From: Clostridium thermosuccinogenes
GTDB taxonomy: Bacteria; Bacillota; Clostridia; Acetivibrionales; DSM-5807
Direction of reading: 5' to 3'
Assembly: GCF_002896855.1 (NCBI RefSeq)
Contig: NZ_CP021850.1
Location: 831,665-895,664, forward strand
DNA: 64,000 nt
In this document: one piece after another, positions 1 through 9,212 of the stretch
Numbering within the stretch: position 1 is the first letter of the stretch
How the letters are laid out: every line of letters starts with the position of its first letter
Made by a program: the position numbers and the translations under genes
Notes under the pieces: generated by a model
The model's input: only the letters and a program-made list of their open reading frames with translations
Database searches by the model: none
Told to the model about the DNA's origin: nothing

Positions 1-429
1 GAACCGCAATATGATTTTGTCGATGGAAAGCAGGTTTTCCGGGGATACAGGGTTCGACACATCCTGAAGGTCACTATCAGGGATATCCGCAGAACAGGGG
101 AGATAATCGATGCCTCTGTAGCCAGTGGTGCAAACATCGTAAATAATATCAGTTTTTCGGTCTCTCAGCCGTCAAACTATTATCAGCAGGCATTGAAGGC
201 AGCAATTGATGATGCTTTTGTGAAAGCTGCGACCATAGGGAACAGGCTGCAGGTAAGAGTAAATCCGGTGCCTGAAAGAATTGTTGAAGAAAGATATGAG
301 GCTCCTCCCATGCCTTTCCTAATGCAGGCGGCGGATGCATCCACACCGATACAGCCGGGACAGATAGAAATAACAGCGAGAATTGAAGCTGTATTTAGAT
401 ACGTTTGCTATAGGCAGCAGGAGAATTAA
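1..429 (+). CDS. SIMPL (DUF541) domain protein, 3' part
   Basis: The open frame runs in from the left edge and stops at 427-429, so only the last 142 residues are visible. The segment contains VTIRDIRRTGEIIDASVASG followed by a helix rich in Ala and Lys (QALKAAIDDAFVKAATIG). It ends in a beta-rich QIEITARIEAVFRY segment. This is the usual layout of the C-terminal half of SIMPL/DUF541 proteins, a family of periplasmic or extracytoplasmic proteins of poorly defined role (one member, YggE, is linked to oxidative stress). The signal peptide, if any, lies outside the window. A terminator follows 22 nt after the stop, so this gene ends its transcription unit. The family call is from pattern recognition; the exact function is unknown. 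Confidence 0.75.
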   Translation, partial: EPQYDFVDGKQVFRGYRVRHILKVTIRDIRRTGEIIDASVASGANIVNNISFSVSQPSNYYQQALKAAIDDAFVKAATIGNRLQVRVNPVPERIVEERYEAPPMPFLMQAADASTPIQPGQIEITARIEAVFRYVCYRQQEN

Positions 430-450
430 TGTTAAATAGCTCAATTTGTT

Positions 451-478
451 AGACTTGCGGAAAAGGCAGGTCTTTTTT
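451..478 (+). terminator. Intrinsic terminator after SIMPL gene
   Basis: An 8-bp stem (451-458 with 466-473, one G-T pair) is followed directly by a run of T, 22 nt behind the stop codon. The remaining sequence up to 725 shows no other gene or clear motif. Confidence 0.75.
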
Positions 479-725
479 GCTGTTTACTAAAGAATGAATC
501 AGCAAGCAATTGAAGGATTTTGTAAAAACATACCGAATATTTGCTTTAAAGGATAAAATTAGTGCAATGGCAAAACATCATGGCAAATCGGAAATAAAAT
601 CGCTGTAAGCCTGAATATAAGGCAGATAATGCATTATATGGCCATACTCAAATGGACGTGAATCAAACCAATGATTAAAGTATATCAAAAAATACATAAG
701 CAAAATTGTTTTCGGAGGGTTTAGT

Positions 726-2576
726 GTGAAAAAGATACTGATTTTAGCACTCTCAATGCTATTGCTTTTAGCGGCCTGCAGCAAGAAGGAGGTTATCAGC
801 AACCATCAGCCTGATGATGCTGATTTTGACGGAGCCGTAATTGAAGAAAGCGCAGGTAATGTCATTGAGGCTGATACCGTGCGCATTTCAAAGATTCGGA
901 TAGAGTACTTGTATGACGGCAGCAATGCGGAACATACGGACAGCGCATTGATTAAGGAATTTTGCGCTCTGCTTGCAGGACAGACCTATTCTCCCACCGA
1001 CACCGGCTGGGATGAGGACTATGGTTATCGGGTGGAGCTTTTCGACGCCGACGGGAATAAGATTACTACATTGGTTACTTATGGATCGTTTGTGTCCTTT
1101 GACAGCGATGTAACAGTTGACGGAAAAATGGTAAAAAAGGGTGGCTATGATGCCGGCCAATGGATATCCGAATATGTGAGAGAATATTTGGAAGGAGTGG
1201 TGGTGGACCCTGTTTATCTGCAATACCCTGCCTCCATAAGCATTCCTGACAACATATCCTATCATGAAATAGAGGATCATGGAAGCAGCAAAATCAACAC
1301 CTATGAAACCATTGAGAAAACCTATGGGTTTTTGAACAACTCCGTTGCCAACAATGAGTTTAAAATTCTGGAGGGCAGGAGGTTGTTTGACTATAGGGAA
1401 ATAGAGGCCGAGGTGGAAAGGTTAAAAGCCGAGGGAAGGTGCATACAGATTGAATTTAACTACAGCGAAACTTTATTCCCAATAAAATTTCCCGTTGAGG
1501 GAGAGCAATACGCCAAAGCCCATATTGCCGCACTTGCCTCCGTGCCTGGCAAGCCAGGGGTATATAAGCTTATAACAAATTCAATGATATTTGAGATAGA
1601 AGGCGGCAGGGATTTCGATGCGGAGTTTGATGCCATTTTCGAAGGCAATAAGGGCATATCAAAGGATTTAACGCCGGATGACATCAAAAAGCTGTACGAA
1701 GAGAATGATCCTTACAATGAAGGAAATAAACCTTACTATATGGAGTATATTTGCAAAAATCTAGGGACTGACATGTGGTATGGACACCCGCCTCAAAGGA
1801 TTGAAATAACAGAGAAGAAGCTTAGAAAGGATGAAGACAAGTATACGGTAGTAGCCTTAAGCAATTATGATTATATCCGGCTGCATGTATTTAAGCGTGT
1901 AGACGGACAATCATGGAAATTTGCCGATTATATAGACTTTGGCGGGAGAAATGCAGGCACCGAATACCGGATGGAATCGGATGGTAACCATATCTGGATG
2001 GCGGGAAACAGCTGCCGGGGTCATGGAACCGGGGAGTCAAGGTACTATCAGGACTGGTATGAGCTTACGGATGAAGGAAAAAAGCTTGTGCTGAGCTTCC
2101 CCTATGATGAATATTCCGAATATCATATGGGTGGATATAACATTGAAGCCAACGCTGTTAATGTGGAAACTGACGAAAAGGCGAAGGTTTTGGTGGATTA
2201 TACAATCACAAAGATATATCCTCTCCCGCTGGATATTGCGGATGAATATGGCAGGGTCAGCGTACAGGCAAAGAAGCGCGTGGAGTTTACATGGGATGAG
2301 TCTGTTGGTAAATTTGTATCGGAGCATGGTGTTGATGATTCCGGGCTTACAATAATTAGGCCGGAAAGTCCTGAAATAACCGAAAAGTGCGACAAAATAC
2401 TGGAGAAGTATTATGATGAGCTTATGAACAGCCTGACTGAAGCAGAGGCTGGAGAAGAAGAAAATAGCTTTAAGAGAGACGCGAGGGTTGGGGCATTGAA
2501 AAGGTTTTTGGATGACTGCAGCGATGGGGATAGGAAGATGAAGCTGATGAAGGCAGTAGAGGGCATGGAAGAATAG
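726..2576 (+). CDS. Large secreted lipoprotein of unknown function
   Basis: The 616-aa product begins MKKILILALSMLLLLAACSK, a classic lipoprotein signal with an LAAC lipobox, so Cys19 should be lipid-modified and the protein anchored on the outer face of the membrane. The start is GTG at 726 with GGAGGG at 714-719, 6 nt upstream. The mature part is acidic and has no catalytic motif that I recognise. Scattered aromatic-rich beta-like segments (KYTVVALSNYDYIRLHVF, GHIWMAGNSCRGHG) suggest a multi-domain extracellular fold. The C-terminal 60 residues are helical and charged (ITEKCDKILEKYYDELMNSLTEAE). It stands alone, with 296 nt in front and about 240 nt behind, so it is probably monocistronic. 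Function cannot be assigned from sequence. Confidence 0.85.
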   Translation: MKKILILALSMLLLLAACSKKEVISNHQPDDADFDGAVIEESAGNVIEADTVRISKIRIEYLYDGSNAEHTDSALIKEFCALLAGQTYSPTDTGWDEDYGYRVELFDADGNKITTLVTYGSFVSFDSDVTVDGKMVKKGGYDAGQWISEYVREYLEGVVVDPVYLQYPASISIPDNISYHEIEDHGSSKINTYETIEKTYGFLNNSVANNEFKILEGRRLFDYREIEAEVERLKAEGRCIQIEFNYSETLFPIKFPVEGEQYAKAHIAALASVPGKPGVYKLITNSMIFEIEGGRDFDAEFDAIFEGNKGISKDLTPDDIKKLYEENDPYNEGNKPYYMEYICKNLGTDMWYGHPPQRIEITEKKLRKDEDKYTVVALSNYDYIRLHVFKRVDGQSWKFADYIDFGGRNAGTEYRMESDGNHIWMAGNSCRGHGTGESRYYQDWYELTDEGKKLVLSFPYDEYSEYHMGGYNIEANAVNVETDEKAKVLVDYTITKIYPLPLDIADEYGRVSVQAKKRVEFTWDESVGKFVSEHGVDDSGLTIIRPESPEITEKCDKILEKYYDELMNSLTEAEAGEEENSFKRDARVGALKRFLDDCSDGDRKMKLMKAVEGMEE

Positions 2577-2814
2577 AAAATGTAAATCCCATTCCATGCC
2601 GGAAGGGTATAAGGTTTATTGCTAGCAGCAAAATTTCCTATTGTAGTTAATGACAGAAGGTCAGTGTTGTTTCAGCATCTTTGCGGAATACTTGACTTAT
2701 ATTCTTGCATAATATACCATGAAATTGCTTTTATAAGTTGTGTGCTCGCATGGCCTTGAATTTCTGCATGATATTATTATGCTAAGGGTTCTTAACGAGT
2801 ACCGGGGAGGTCTT

Positions 2815-3159
2815 ATGGTGAAAAAGAGAGTATTTCTTCTTGGCGGTATGACAGCTTTAATGCTGATGGCATTATCAGGATGTGTACCGGGGGACGGTAC
2901 AAATACAGCTAATGATCCGGCAGGTTTTTTCTGGGGCATATGGCACGGGTGGATTGCTCCCATTTCCCTTATTTTAGGCTTGTTCGATAAAAATATCAGA
3001 CTCTATGAAACGGCAAATTCAGGCTGGTGGTATGACTTCGGCTTCTATATTGCTGTTATCAGCGGATTTGGCGGATTGTCCCTGTTCCGCAAAAAGAATT
3101 CAGGTAAAATGGCAAGTAGTCATATATGCCGCGAGCTTGTTTGCGGTATATTGACTTGA
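2815..3159 (+). CDS. Small membrane lipoprotein
   Basis: The ATG at 2815 is preceded by GGGGAGG at 2804-2810, which fixes the start; an upstream in-frame codon at 2740 lacks a ribosome site. The 114-aa product starts with a lipoprotein signal (MALSGCVPG). It then has an Asn-rich linker and two hydrophobic segments, FFWGIWHGWIAPISLILGLF and WWYDFGFYIAVISGFGGLSLF, ending in a basic tail. I recognise the WGIWHGWIAPISLI pattern as a recurring small Firmicute membrane protein family without a known function. A hairpin (about 3123-3150) lies inside the last codons, so the 3' end may double as a transcription-ending structure. It is separated from the downstream rhamnosidase gene by 113 nt. Confidence 0.7.
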   Translation: MVKKRVFLLGGMTALMLMALSGCVPGDGTNTANDPAGFFWGIWHGWIAPISLILGLFDKNIRLYETANSGWWYDFGFYIAVISGFGGLSLFRKKNSGKMASSHICRELVCGILT

Positions 3160-3272
3160 TTAAAAGTTTTTCATTCTTTGCTGAAATTCATGTCATTTAT
3201 CAAATTTTGTGCTGCAATGTGAAGCCGGATATCCGGATAAAAAGCAAACCGTGAAATGGCAGGGTGGTCGAA

Positions 3273-5414
3273 ATGGAATTTTTGGATTTTAAGGCATTGG
3301 GTGCCGATTGGATATGGAATGAAGGCACAGGTTCGTTAAACAGTTACGCTAAGTTTATCCATGAGTTTGAGGTGGAGGAAATTAAGGAAATCCGGCTTAT
3401 GATATCGGCAGACACCGATTATGTGGTCTATGTGAACGGCCGGATGGCAGGCTATGGTCAGTATGATGATTATCCCTTTTATAAGGTTTATGATGAAATT
3501 GAAATCGGCTCGTTAGTGAAAAAAGGCAGAAACAGGCTGTGCATCCGTGGATATTACCAGGGGGTGGACAGCTTTCAATACTATAAAGCGGATGCCGGGA
3601 TTATTTTTGCAGTCCTTTGCGGCCATCAGGTGCTGGCATCCAGCGGGGAAAATACATGGAGCAGCCCATGTCCGGCTTATGAAAGCGGCCCTATGGAGAA
3701 TATATCCCCTCAGCTGTCCTTTACCTTCAAATATGATGCCTCAAGGGAGGATGACTGGCTGGATGAAAATTATAAGACAGGCAACTGGAGAAAAAGCGTA
3801 GTGGTTAACAAGAACAGCAAGCTCCATCCAAGGCCGGTAAAAAGGCTCATTACCGGGGAAAGGATACCTTCCAGGCTGTGCGCCCAGGGATTGTTTATGA
3901 GGGATAAAGAGGATGGGGATATCGGCCTTCTGATGCTGAGGGACTACCTCTCTGCCAGAAGAATAATGGAGATGTCCGACGGGAAGAAAGATGATATAGT
4001 GCTTTCCGGCTCAGAACCTCTATGCATAAAGCAGGACTTGACGGAAGGAAAAGGGGTATACCTGGTCTTTGACCTGGGAAGGGAAGAGGCAGGCCTGCTT
4101 GACATGGAGGTGGAGGCTCTTGAGGGCACTGTTTTCGAGATAGGGTATGGTGAGCATCTTGATGATCTCAGAGTGAGAAGCTATGTCGGTGCAAGAAATT
4201 TTGCCTGCCGGTATGTGAGCAAAGAAGGCAGGCAGAGCTTTACCCATTACTTCAAGAGACTGGGCTGCAGGTATGTGCAGCTAAATATCAGCAATATCAA
4301 AGGCGACATAAAGATATATTATGCAGGTGTTTTGCCGGTGAGATATCCCTTGACCTGTCAGCCTGTCAATATAAAGGACAAGCTGCATAAGAAGATATAT
4401 GAGGTGGCTGTAAGGACTCTGGAGCTTTGCATGCACGAGCACTATGAGGATTGTCCCTGGCGGGAGCAGGCATTGTATGCCATGGATTCACGCAATCAGG
4501 CCTTATGTGGGTATTACTGCTTCAAGGAGCTGGACTTTCCTGAAAGCTGTATAAGATTGCTGGCTTTGGGCCTGCAGGAGGATGGACTGCTGGAATTGTG
4601 CGCCCCTGCCAGAGCTCCGATAACCATACCGTCTTTTACCTTCCTATGGGTCATGGAACTGTATGAGTTCTGGAAGCATAGCCATAGAACGGAATTTGTC
4701 AAGGAAATGTTCGAAACGGTGGAAAAGATATGCAGCTCTGCTTTGAAACGCATGGAGGGCGGGTTGATTCCATGCTACCGCGAGACCAGATACTGGAACT
4801 TTTATGAGTGGGCGGAAGGCATGGATGGTACGCCTATTCAAAGGACGGAAGCTCTGGAAAAAAGATTTGACGCTCCCCTCAACATGCTTCTGGTCATTTC
4901 CTTAGACAGCGCTGCACAACTGGCCGGAGCAATAGGTCAGCAACAGCTTTTCAGATACTGGTCGGAATGTGCGGATAAATTGAGAAAAGCTATCAGAAAG
5001 CATTTTTATGACCACCGGTCCGGCTTGTACTACACATATATAAAGGATGAGAAAGGCTACCATCTTTCTGAGTTGACCCAAGCCCTGGCTGTTTGCAGCG
5101 GATGTGCCCAAGGCGTGGAAGCCGATAGCTTGAGAAAGGTGCTGGCCGGTGAAAATAACGGTCTGGTTCGGATTACCCTAAGCTACAGGGCGTTTAAATA
5201 TGATGCGCTGCTCATGGATATAGAAAGATACAGACAATGGGTTGTGGATGATATCGCTGAGATTTGGGGCAGCATGCTGTTCCGGGGAGCGACAAGCTTC
5301 TGGGAGACGGAAAAGGGAGCCGCAGATTTTGATAATGCCGGGAGCCTGTGCCACGGATGGTCTGCAATACCTGTATACTATTATCATAAGCTGGGCATTG
5401 CTGATGGGAAATGA
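3273..5414 (+). CDS. GH78-like alpha-L-rhamnosidase family protein
   Basis: About 713 residues. The N-terminal part carries the beta-sandwich signature of GH78 enzymes (WIWNEG near the start, then FIHEFEVEEIKEIRLMISAD and VVYVNGRMAGYGQYDDYPFY). The central to C-terminal part is an (alpha/alpha)6-barrel-like region opening with HEHYEDCPWREQALYAMDSR near residue 390, the position where GH78 proteins carry DCPxR-type acidic residues. A likely role is release of terminal rhamnose or a related sugar from plant or microbial glycans. No signal peptide is seen, so it should act in the cytoplasm on imported oligosaccharides. ATG at 3273 is preferred (AGGGTGG just upstream), although GTG at 3264 is possible. 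Substrate is inferred from family only. Confidence 0.8.
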   Translation: MEFLDFKALGADWIWNEGTGSLNSYAKFIHEFEVEEIKEIRLMISADTDYVVYVNGRMAGYGQYDDYPFYKVYDEIEIGSLVKKGRNRLCIRGYYQGVDSFQYYKADAGIIFAVLCGHQVLASSGENTWSSPCPAYESGPMENISPQLSFTFKYDASREDDWLDENYKTGNWRKSVVVNKNSKLHPRPVKRLITGERIPSRLCAQGLFMRDKEDGDIGLLMLRDYLSARRIMEMSDGKKDDIVLSGSEPLCIKQDLTEGKGVYLVFDLGREEAGLLDMEVEALEGTVFEIGYGEHLDDLRVRSYVGARNFACRYVSKEGRQSFTHYFKRLGCRYVQLNISNIKGDIKIYYAGVLPVRYPLTCQPVNIKDKLHKKIYEVAVRTLELCMHEHYEDCPWREQALYAMDSRNQALCGYYCFKELDFPESCIRLLALGLQEDGLLELCAPARAPITIPSFTFLWVMELYEFWKHSHRTEFVKEMFETVEKICSSALKRMEGGLIPCYRETRYWNFYEWAEGMDGTPIQRTEALEKRFDAPLNMLLVISLDSAAQLAGAIGQQQLFRYWSECADKLRKAIRKHFYDHRSGLYYTYIKDEKGYHLSELTQALAVCSGCAQGVEADSLRKVLAGENNGLVRITLSYRAFKYDALLMDIERYRQWVVDDIAEIWGSMLFRGATSFWETEKGAADFDNAGSLCHGWSAIPVYYYHKLGIADGK

Positions 5415-5432
5415 CGGACATTTTTCCTGGTG

Positions 5433-5466
5433 CTGCTTAAGCGGCGTAAGCGTTGAGCTTAAGCAG
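5433..5466 (+). other. Hairpin downstream of GH78 gene
   Basis: A perfect 10-bp stem (5433-5442 with 5457-5466) encloses a 14-nt loop, 19 nt after the stop codon. It lacks a T tract. It may stabilise the mRNA end or act as a weak terminator. Confidence 0.45.
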
Positions 5467-5535
5467 AAATAAAGGCATGGATATTTTAAAGAAAAGCTTA
5501 GAGCTCTATGTTAAAAATGATAATAATAGGCATGG

Positions 5536-5560
5536 AAAAAGCCGCCGTTTGGCGGCTTTA
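5536..5560 (-). terminator. Intrinsic terminator of the acyl-CoA ligase gene
   Basis: A GC-rich stem of nine pairs (5538-5546 with 5551-5559) with a 4-nt loop is followed on the minus strand by five T. It lies 4 nt beyond the stop codon of the minus-strand ligase gene. Confidence 0.8.
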
Positions 5561-5563
5561 AAA

Positions 5564-7129
5564 TTATACAAACAAACTGGAACCGGTTCCGCACCATTTC
5601 TCACGGAGTTTTGGTTTTTCAATCTTTCCGGTAGGATTGCGTGGAACCTTGTCAATGATGAACTTCCATGGCCTTTTATACTTGGGCAGAGCCTGGCAGA
5701 ATTTTACAAGCGCCGATTCCGTCACTTCTTTTCCCGGCTTTGGCTCAACGATGGCCAAAGGCACTTCAATCAGGCGGTCATGGGGCATCCCTATAACAGC
5801 AGCATCCTTTACTCCGTCACAAGTCTGCAGAAAATCCTCGATTTCCACAGGGAAAATGTTCTCGCCGCCGGAAATGATCACATCCTTTTTGCGGTCAACC
5901 AGATATATAAATCCGTCTTCGTCCATGCGGGCCATATCTCCGGTGAAAAGCCATCCGTCTTTTAAAACCTTTTCGGTGGCTTCAGGATTTTTGTAATATC
6001 CTTTCATGACACCGGGGCCTTTCACACAAAGCTCACCCACCTCATTGCAGGCAACGGGGTTTCCTTCCGAATCCACTATCTTGACTTCCCAGTTGTATCC
6101 GGGGACTCCGATGGCTCCGACCTTGTGTATATTTTCAATTCCAAGATGCACACATCCGGGGCCGGTGGATTCGCTGAGACCATAATTTGTATCATACATC
6201 TGGTCGGGAAAATATTCCTTCCATCGTTTTATCAGGCTCGGAGGCACAGGTTGCGCTCCTATATGCATCAATCTCCACTGCTTGAGATTATAATCTTCCA
6301 GATTTACATCCTTGTTCTCTATTGCGCAAAGTATATCCTGGGCCCATGGGACCAAAAGCCATACTATGGTTGCCCTTTCCTCCGAAACTGCCTCAAGGAT
6401 CCATTCCGGCTTTATGCCGCGCAGGATAACAGCCTTAGAACCGGTATAGAGGCTTCCAAACCAGTGCATTTTAGCTCCGGTATGGTATAGGGGCGGAATG
6501 CAAAGAAAATTGTCATCATGGGTTTGCTTATGATGCTGGCTTTCGGTAATGCAGGCCGAAACAAGGTTGGCGTGGGTCAGCATTATGGGCTTTGGAACAC
6601 CTGTGGTGCCGGATGTAAAGTACAATGCCGCATCATCGTCATCGGAAATTGCTATATCCGGGGCATGGTCAGGGAAGCTGCTTATCATGCTGTAAAAGCT
6701 TTCTGCTTCCTTGGAAGGACAATCGCCTACAAATACCAGATCCCGGGTATATTCCAGACTGTCGGCGATCATATCTATTTTTTCCTGAAATTCCGGGCCA
6801 TAGATAAGGAGTTTGGATTCGGAGGTATCCAGGCATTTTTTTATTTCATCGGCGGTGAACCTGAAATTCAAGGGAACAGCCAGCGCTCCGGTTTTCAATA
6901 TGCCGAAATAAACCGGAAGCCATTCCAGGCAATTCATCATAAGCAGTGCCACCTTGTCACCCCTGCCGATACCTTTTGACAAAAGTGCATGAGCAAGCTT
7001 GTTGGACATGCTTTCAAATTCCAGCCACGTGATCTCCCTGCGGCTGCCGGACTCAGGTATGCGCTCTATCAAGCTTATCTCATCCGGGTACAAATGCGCG
7101 TTTCGTGAAAGCATTTGTGTAATGGGCAT
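5564..7129 (-). CDS. Acyl-CoA synthetase / AMP-dependent ligase
   Basis: The 521-aa protein has every core motif of the adenylate-forming superfamily: the P-loop-like YFTSGTTGVPKPIMLTHAN, the A5 motif YGLSESTGPG, the hinge region FTGDMARMDEDGFIYLVDRK with the following ISGGENIFPVEIE, and the C-terminal catalytic lysine in NPTGKIEK. These enzymes activate a carboxylate with ATP and load it on CoA; the closest general class is medium/long-chain fatty-acyl-CoA or aryl-CoA ligase. The start is ATG at 7129, because TGGAGGT stands 8 nt upstream on the minus strand; a longer frame to 7195 has no ribosome site. It is a single-gene unit with its own terminator. It borders the island of mobile elements but shows no damage. 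The true substrate cannot be read from the sequence. Confidence 0.88.
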   Translation of the reverse strand: MPITQMLSRNAHLYPDEISLIERIPESGSRREITWLEFESMSNKLAHALLSKGIGRGDKVALLMMNCLEWLPVYFGILKTGALAVPLNFRFTADEIKKCLDTSESKLLIYGPEFQEKIDMIADSLEYTRDLVFVGDCPSKEAESFYSMISSFPDHAPDIAISDDDDAALYFTSGTTGVPKPIMLTHANLVSACITESQHHKQTHDDNFLCIPPLYHTGAKMHWFGSLYTGSKAVILRGIKPEWILEAVSEERATIVWLLVPWAQDILCAIENKDVNLEDYNLKQWRLMHIGAQPVPPSLIKRWKEYFPDQMYDTNYGLSESTGPGCVHLGIENIHKVGAIGVPGYNWEVKIVDSEGNPVACNEVGELCVKGPGVMKGYYKNPEATEKVLKDGWLFTGDMARMDEDGFIYLVDRKKDVIISGGENIFPVEIEDFLQTCDGVKDAAVIGMPHDRLIEVPLAIVEPKPGKEVTESALVKFCQALPKYKRPWKFIIDKVPRNPTGKIEKPKLREKWCGTGSSLFV

Positions 7130-7361
7130 GAAAAAAGACCTCCATTCTACCATTCTGCATATATTTAATTGACATTTATATTTGAAACAATGCATTAAAA
7201 CTTGTATCTACCATGCCATCCATACTGCTTGGATATAACTTTACACATAATCCATATTTGCCGGATTATTCCCTAAAGATATATTATTATATGTTCAATT
7301 GATGTGTCAACTATGAAATGGGTTTGCCGGGCTATCTCGGCATGTCCGCATAAGGCGAAAA

Positions 7362-7384
7362 AAAGAAGGCTTAAGCCTTCTTTC
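7362..7384 (-). terminator. Palindromic terminator, uninterrupted copy
   Basis: A perfect 23-nt palindromic core built around GGCTTAAGCC, flanked by a run of A on the plus strand (T on the minus strand), overlaps the end of the helicase fragment. The same core occurs twice more, at 24124-24146 and 25742-25764, on either side of the IS1182 element. This copy therefore represents the site before insertion. Confidence 0.8.
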
Positions 7385-8104
7385 TTCCCGTCATAATATT
7401 CTTCATCATTGGGTAAATCATAATTGAATACCGCATCCACATCATCCACGTCTATACCCCGTGCTGCGACATCGGTTGCCACCAGGATATCTATTTTGCC
7501 TTTCCTGAACTTGTTCATAACCCTGTCCCGCTGCTCCTGTCTCATATCTCCATGAAGGGCTTCGGCGGAATATCCCCGGGTCTGAAGGCTTGAGGCCACT
7601 TCGTCTACGCGCTTTTTTGTATTGCAAAAAACCAGAGCCAAATTAATGTTATTCGCATCTATAAGCCGGGACAGCACTTCCAGCTTGGACGCTTCGCTTA
7701 CTTCCAGGTAATACTGCTCAATGCTTGGCACCGTCAGCTCCTTATGGGTTGCTTTAACATACACAGGTTCCTTTTGGTACTTTTTGGTAAGCTCCAGTAT
7801 CTCTTTTGGCATCGTGGCGGAGAAGAGCACGATCTGCTTCTCTTCCGGCACTTTTTCCAGGATGGTGTCTATATCTTCACGAAAGCCCATGTTCAACATT
7901 TCATCCGCCTCGTCAAGGATTACCATCTTTAATCCCGCAAGCTTGAGCGTTTTTCTTCGCAGGTGATCCATGATGCGCCCTGGGGTGCCTATTATGATCT
8001 GGGGCCTTTTCTTCAGGGCGTATATCTGGCGGTCGATGGGCTGACCTCCGTAAATAGCCAGTATGCCAATATTGCTTTTATATTTGGATACATGCTTTAA
8101 TTCA
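7371..8104 (-). pseudogene. Broken DEAD-box RNA helicase copy
   Basis: This fragment is nearly identical to part of the intact helicase at 25751-27391. It begins inside the helicase (about residue 91, at the HVSKYKSNIG region) and keeps the GTPGRIMDHL, VILDEADEML and LFSATMP motifs. It continues to PNDEEYY (about residue 328). There it jumps directly to the last few codons of the gene, losing 638 nt of the second RecA domain and the RNA-binding tail. The junction shares only CA, and the deletion is out of frame, so reading continues into DGKKEGLSLLFF and a spurious tail. The 5' end is cut where an IS4-type transposase remnant begins. It cannot encode a working helicase. Confidence 0.9.
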
Positions 8105-8106
8105 AA

Positions 8107-8851
8107 TGCTAAAACAAGTTATGGCAGCCGGCATTAAGGTGAAATATGTTCTGTTTGACAGTTGGTTCTCCTTTCTGGCTGCTATTATCAAGATTTGCAA
8201 AACGAACCTTAAAGTAATAGCTATGCTGAGGGGTACACCAAAGATTAACTATACATTCAATGATGAAAAGAAATCATTACGCGAGATATACCGAACTATC
8301 AGAAAACGTAGAGGAAGAGCAAAATGCCTGACGTCTGTCATGTTAGAACTGCACGATAAAGAAGGAAACCTTGTTCCAGCAAGAATTGTCTTTGCCTGTG
8401 ACCGAAGAAATAGGAGCAAATGGCTTGCTCTAATTTTAACGGATATGGCTTTTACCGAGATAGAGATAATCAGGTTATATGATAAACACTAGGACATCAA
8501 GGTATTCTTTAAAATGTGCAAGTCATATCTAAAGCTTGCGAAGGAATTCTAAGGCCGTTTGTACGATATGATGGTTGCTCATACTACTATTGTTTTTCAA
8601 GGTACATTATATTAGTGGTCGAAAAACACAATAACACTAATTTGCGCACCATTGGTGCTTTGCTCTATTACTGCTTTGATGAGCTTGAGGATATCAAATT
8701 CCTTGAGGTACTGTAGCTCATAATAGAAGCTTTAAAATTGATTTACAGGAAAACTGTTCCTGACAAAGGGGACAATTAATGAGTTTCTAGACTACTTTGT
8801 ATCTTCTTTGCCTGATTATATCAAGGCAAAGCTATCAGTTGCTTCCTGTTA
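8107..8851 (+). pseudogene. IS4-family transposase remnant
   Basis: The frame starting at the junction with the helicase fragment encodes VKYVLFDSWFSF, characteristic of IS4-type DDE transposases, and then AMLRGTPKINYTFNDEKKSLR. In the same frame follow LYDKH, a TAG stop, and DIKVFFKMCKSYLKLAKEF. The expected family sequence has a Trp where the TAG now stands. A second stop (TAA for Gln) and a frameshift come before DMMVAHTTIVF. The tail GALLYYCFDELEDIKFLEVL and VPDKGTINEFLDYFVSSLP is still readable to about 8851. The 5' third, including the first catalytic Asp, is missing. It is dead. No terminal repeat could be assigned. Confidence 0.8.
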
Positions 8852-9212
8852 AAGTTGATTAATATACTTATGATTTTAATTCATGGTGGTAATTAGTGAA
8901 TAGTCTATCTAAATCATTTAGTATATTTCGGGTGAATGATGTGTACAGAAAGTTGTAGTGCTGCTCATACATTGCTTCATGCTTCTAAGGATAATGCTTC
9001 TATCTGCTGTCTTTAGCGCATTTGTTATCCAATGTATGAATTTTCAATAACTAGCAAACATATTCCTTTCTTTCTGTAAAATATATTCTGTCATTGATAG
9101 ATTAAATAGGTCATGATGATTGTTTTCCAAAGGTTATAGGATACTATATCCTTTAGGTTCATATTATCATTTACTTTGTGTGTAAAAAAGTGTAAAATAG
9201 TTATAAAACAGT
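8852..9212. other. AT-rich spacer without recognisable gene
   Basis: About 360 nt between the IS4 remnant and the degenerate IS110 copy. No reading frame, hairpin with a T tract or repeat that I could recognise; presumably decayed mobile DNA. Confidence 0.5.

Noticed and set aside
2037-2597. Long minus-strand frame opposite the large lipoprotein gene
   Set aside because: No ribosome site, no recognised domain, and fully antisense to a gene with clear signal peptide and start.
5453-5965. Plus-strand frame over the end of the acyl-CoA ligase gene
   Set aside because: It lies mostly opposite the conserved C-terminal ligase motifs and contains the ligase terminator; it is a shadow.
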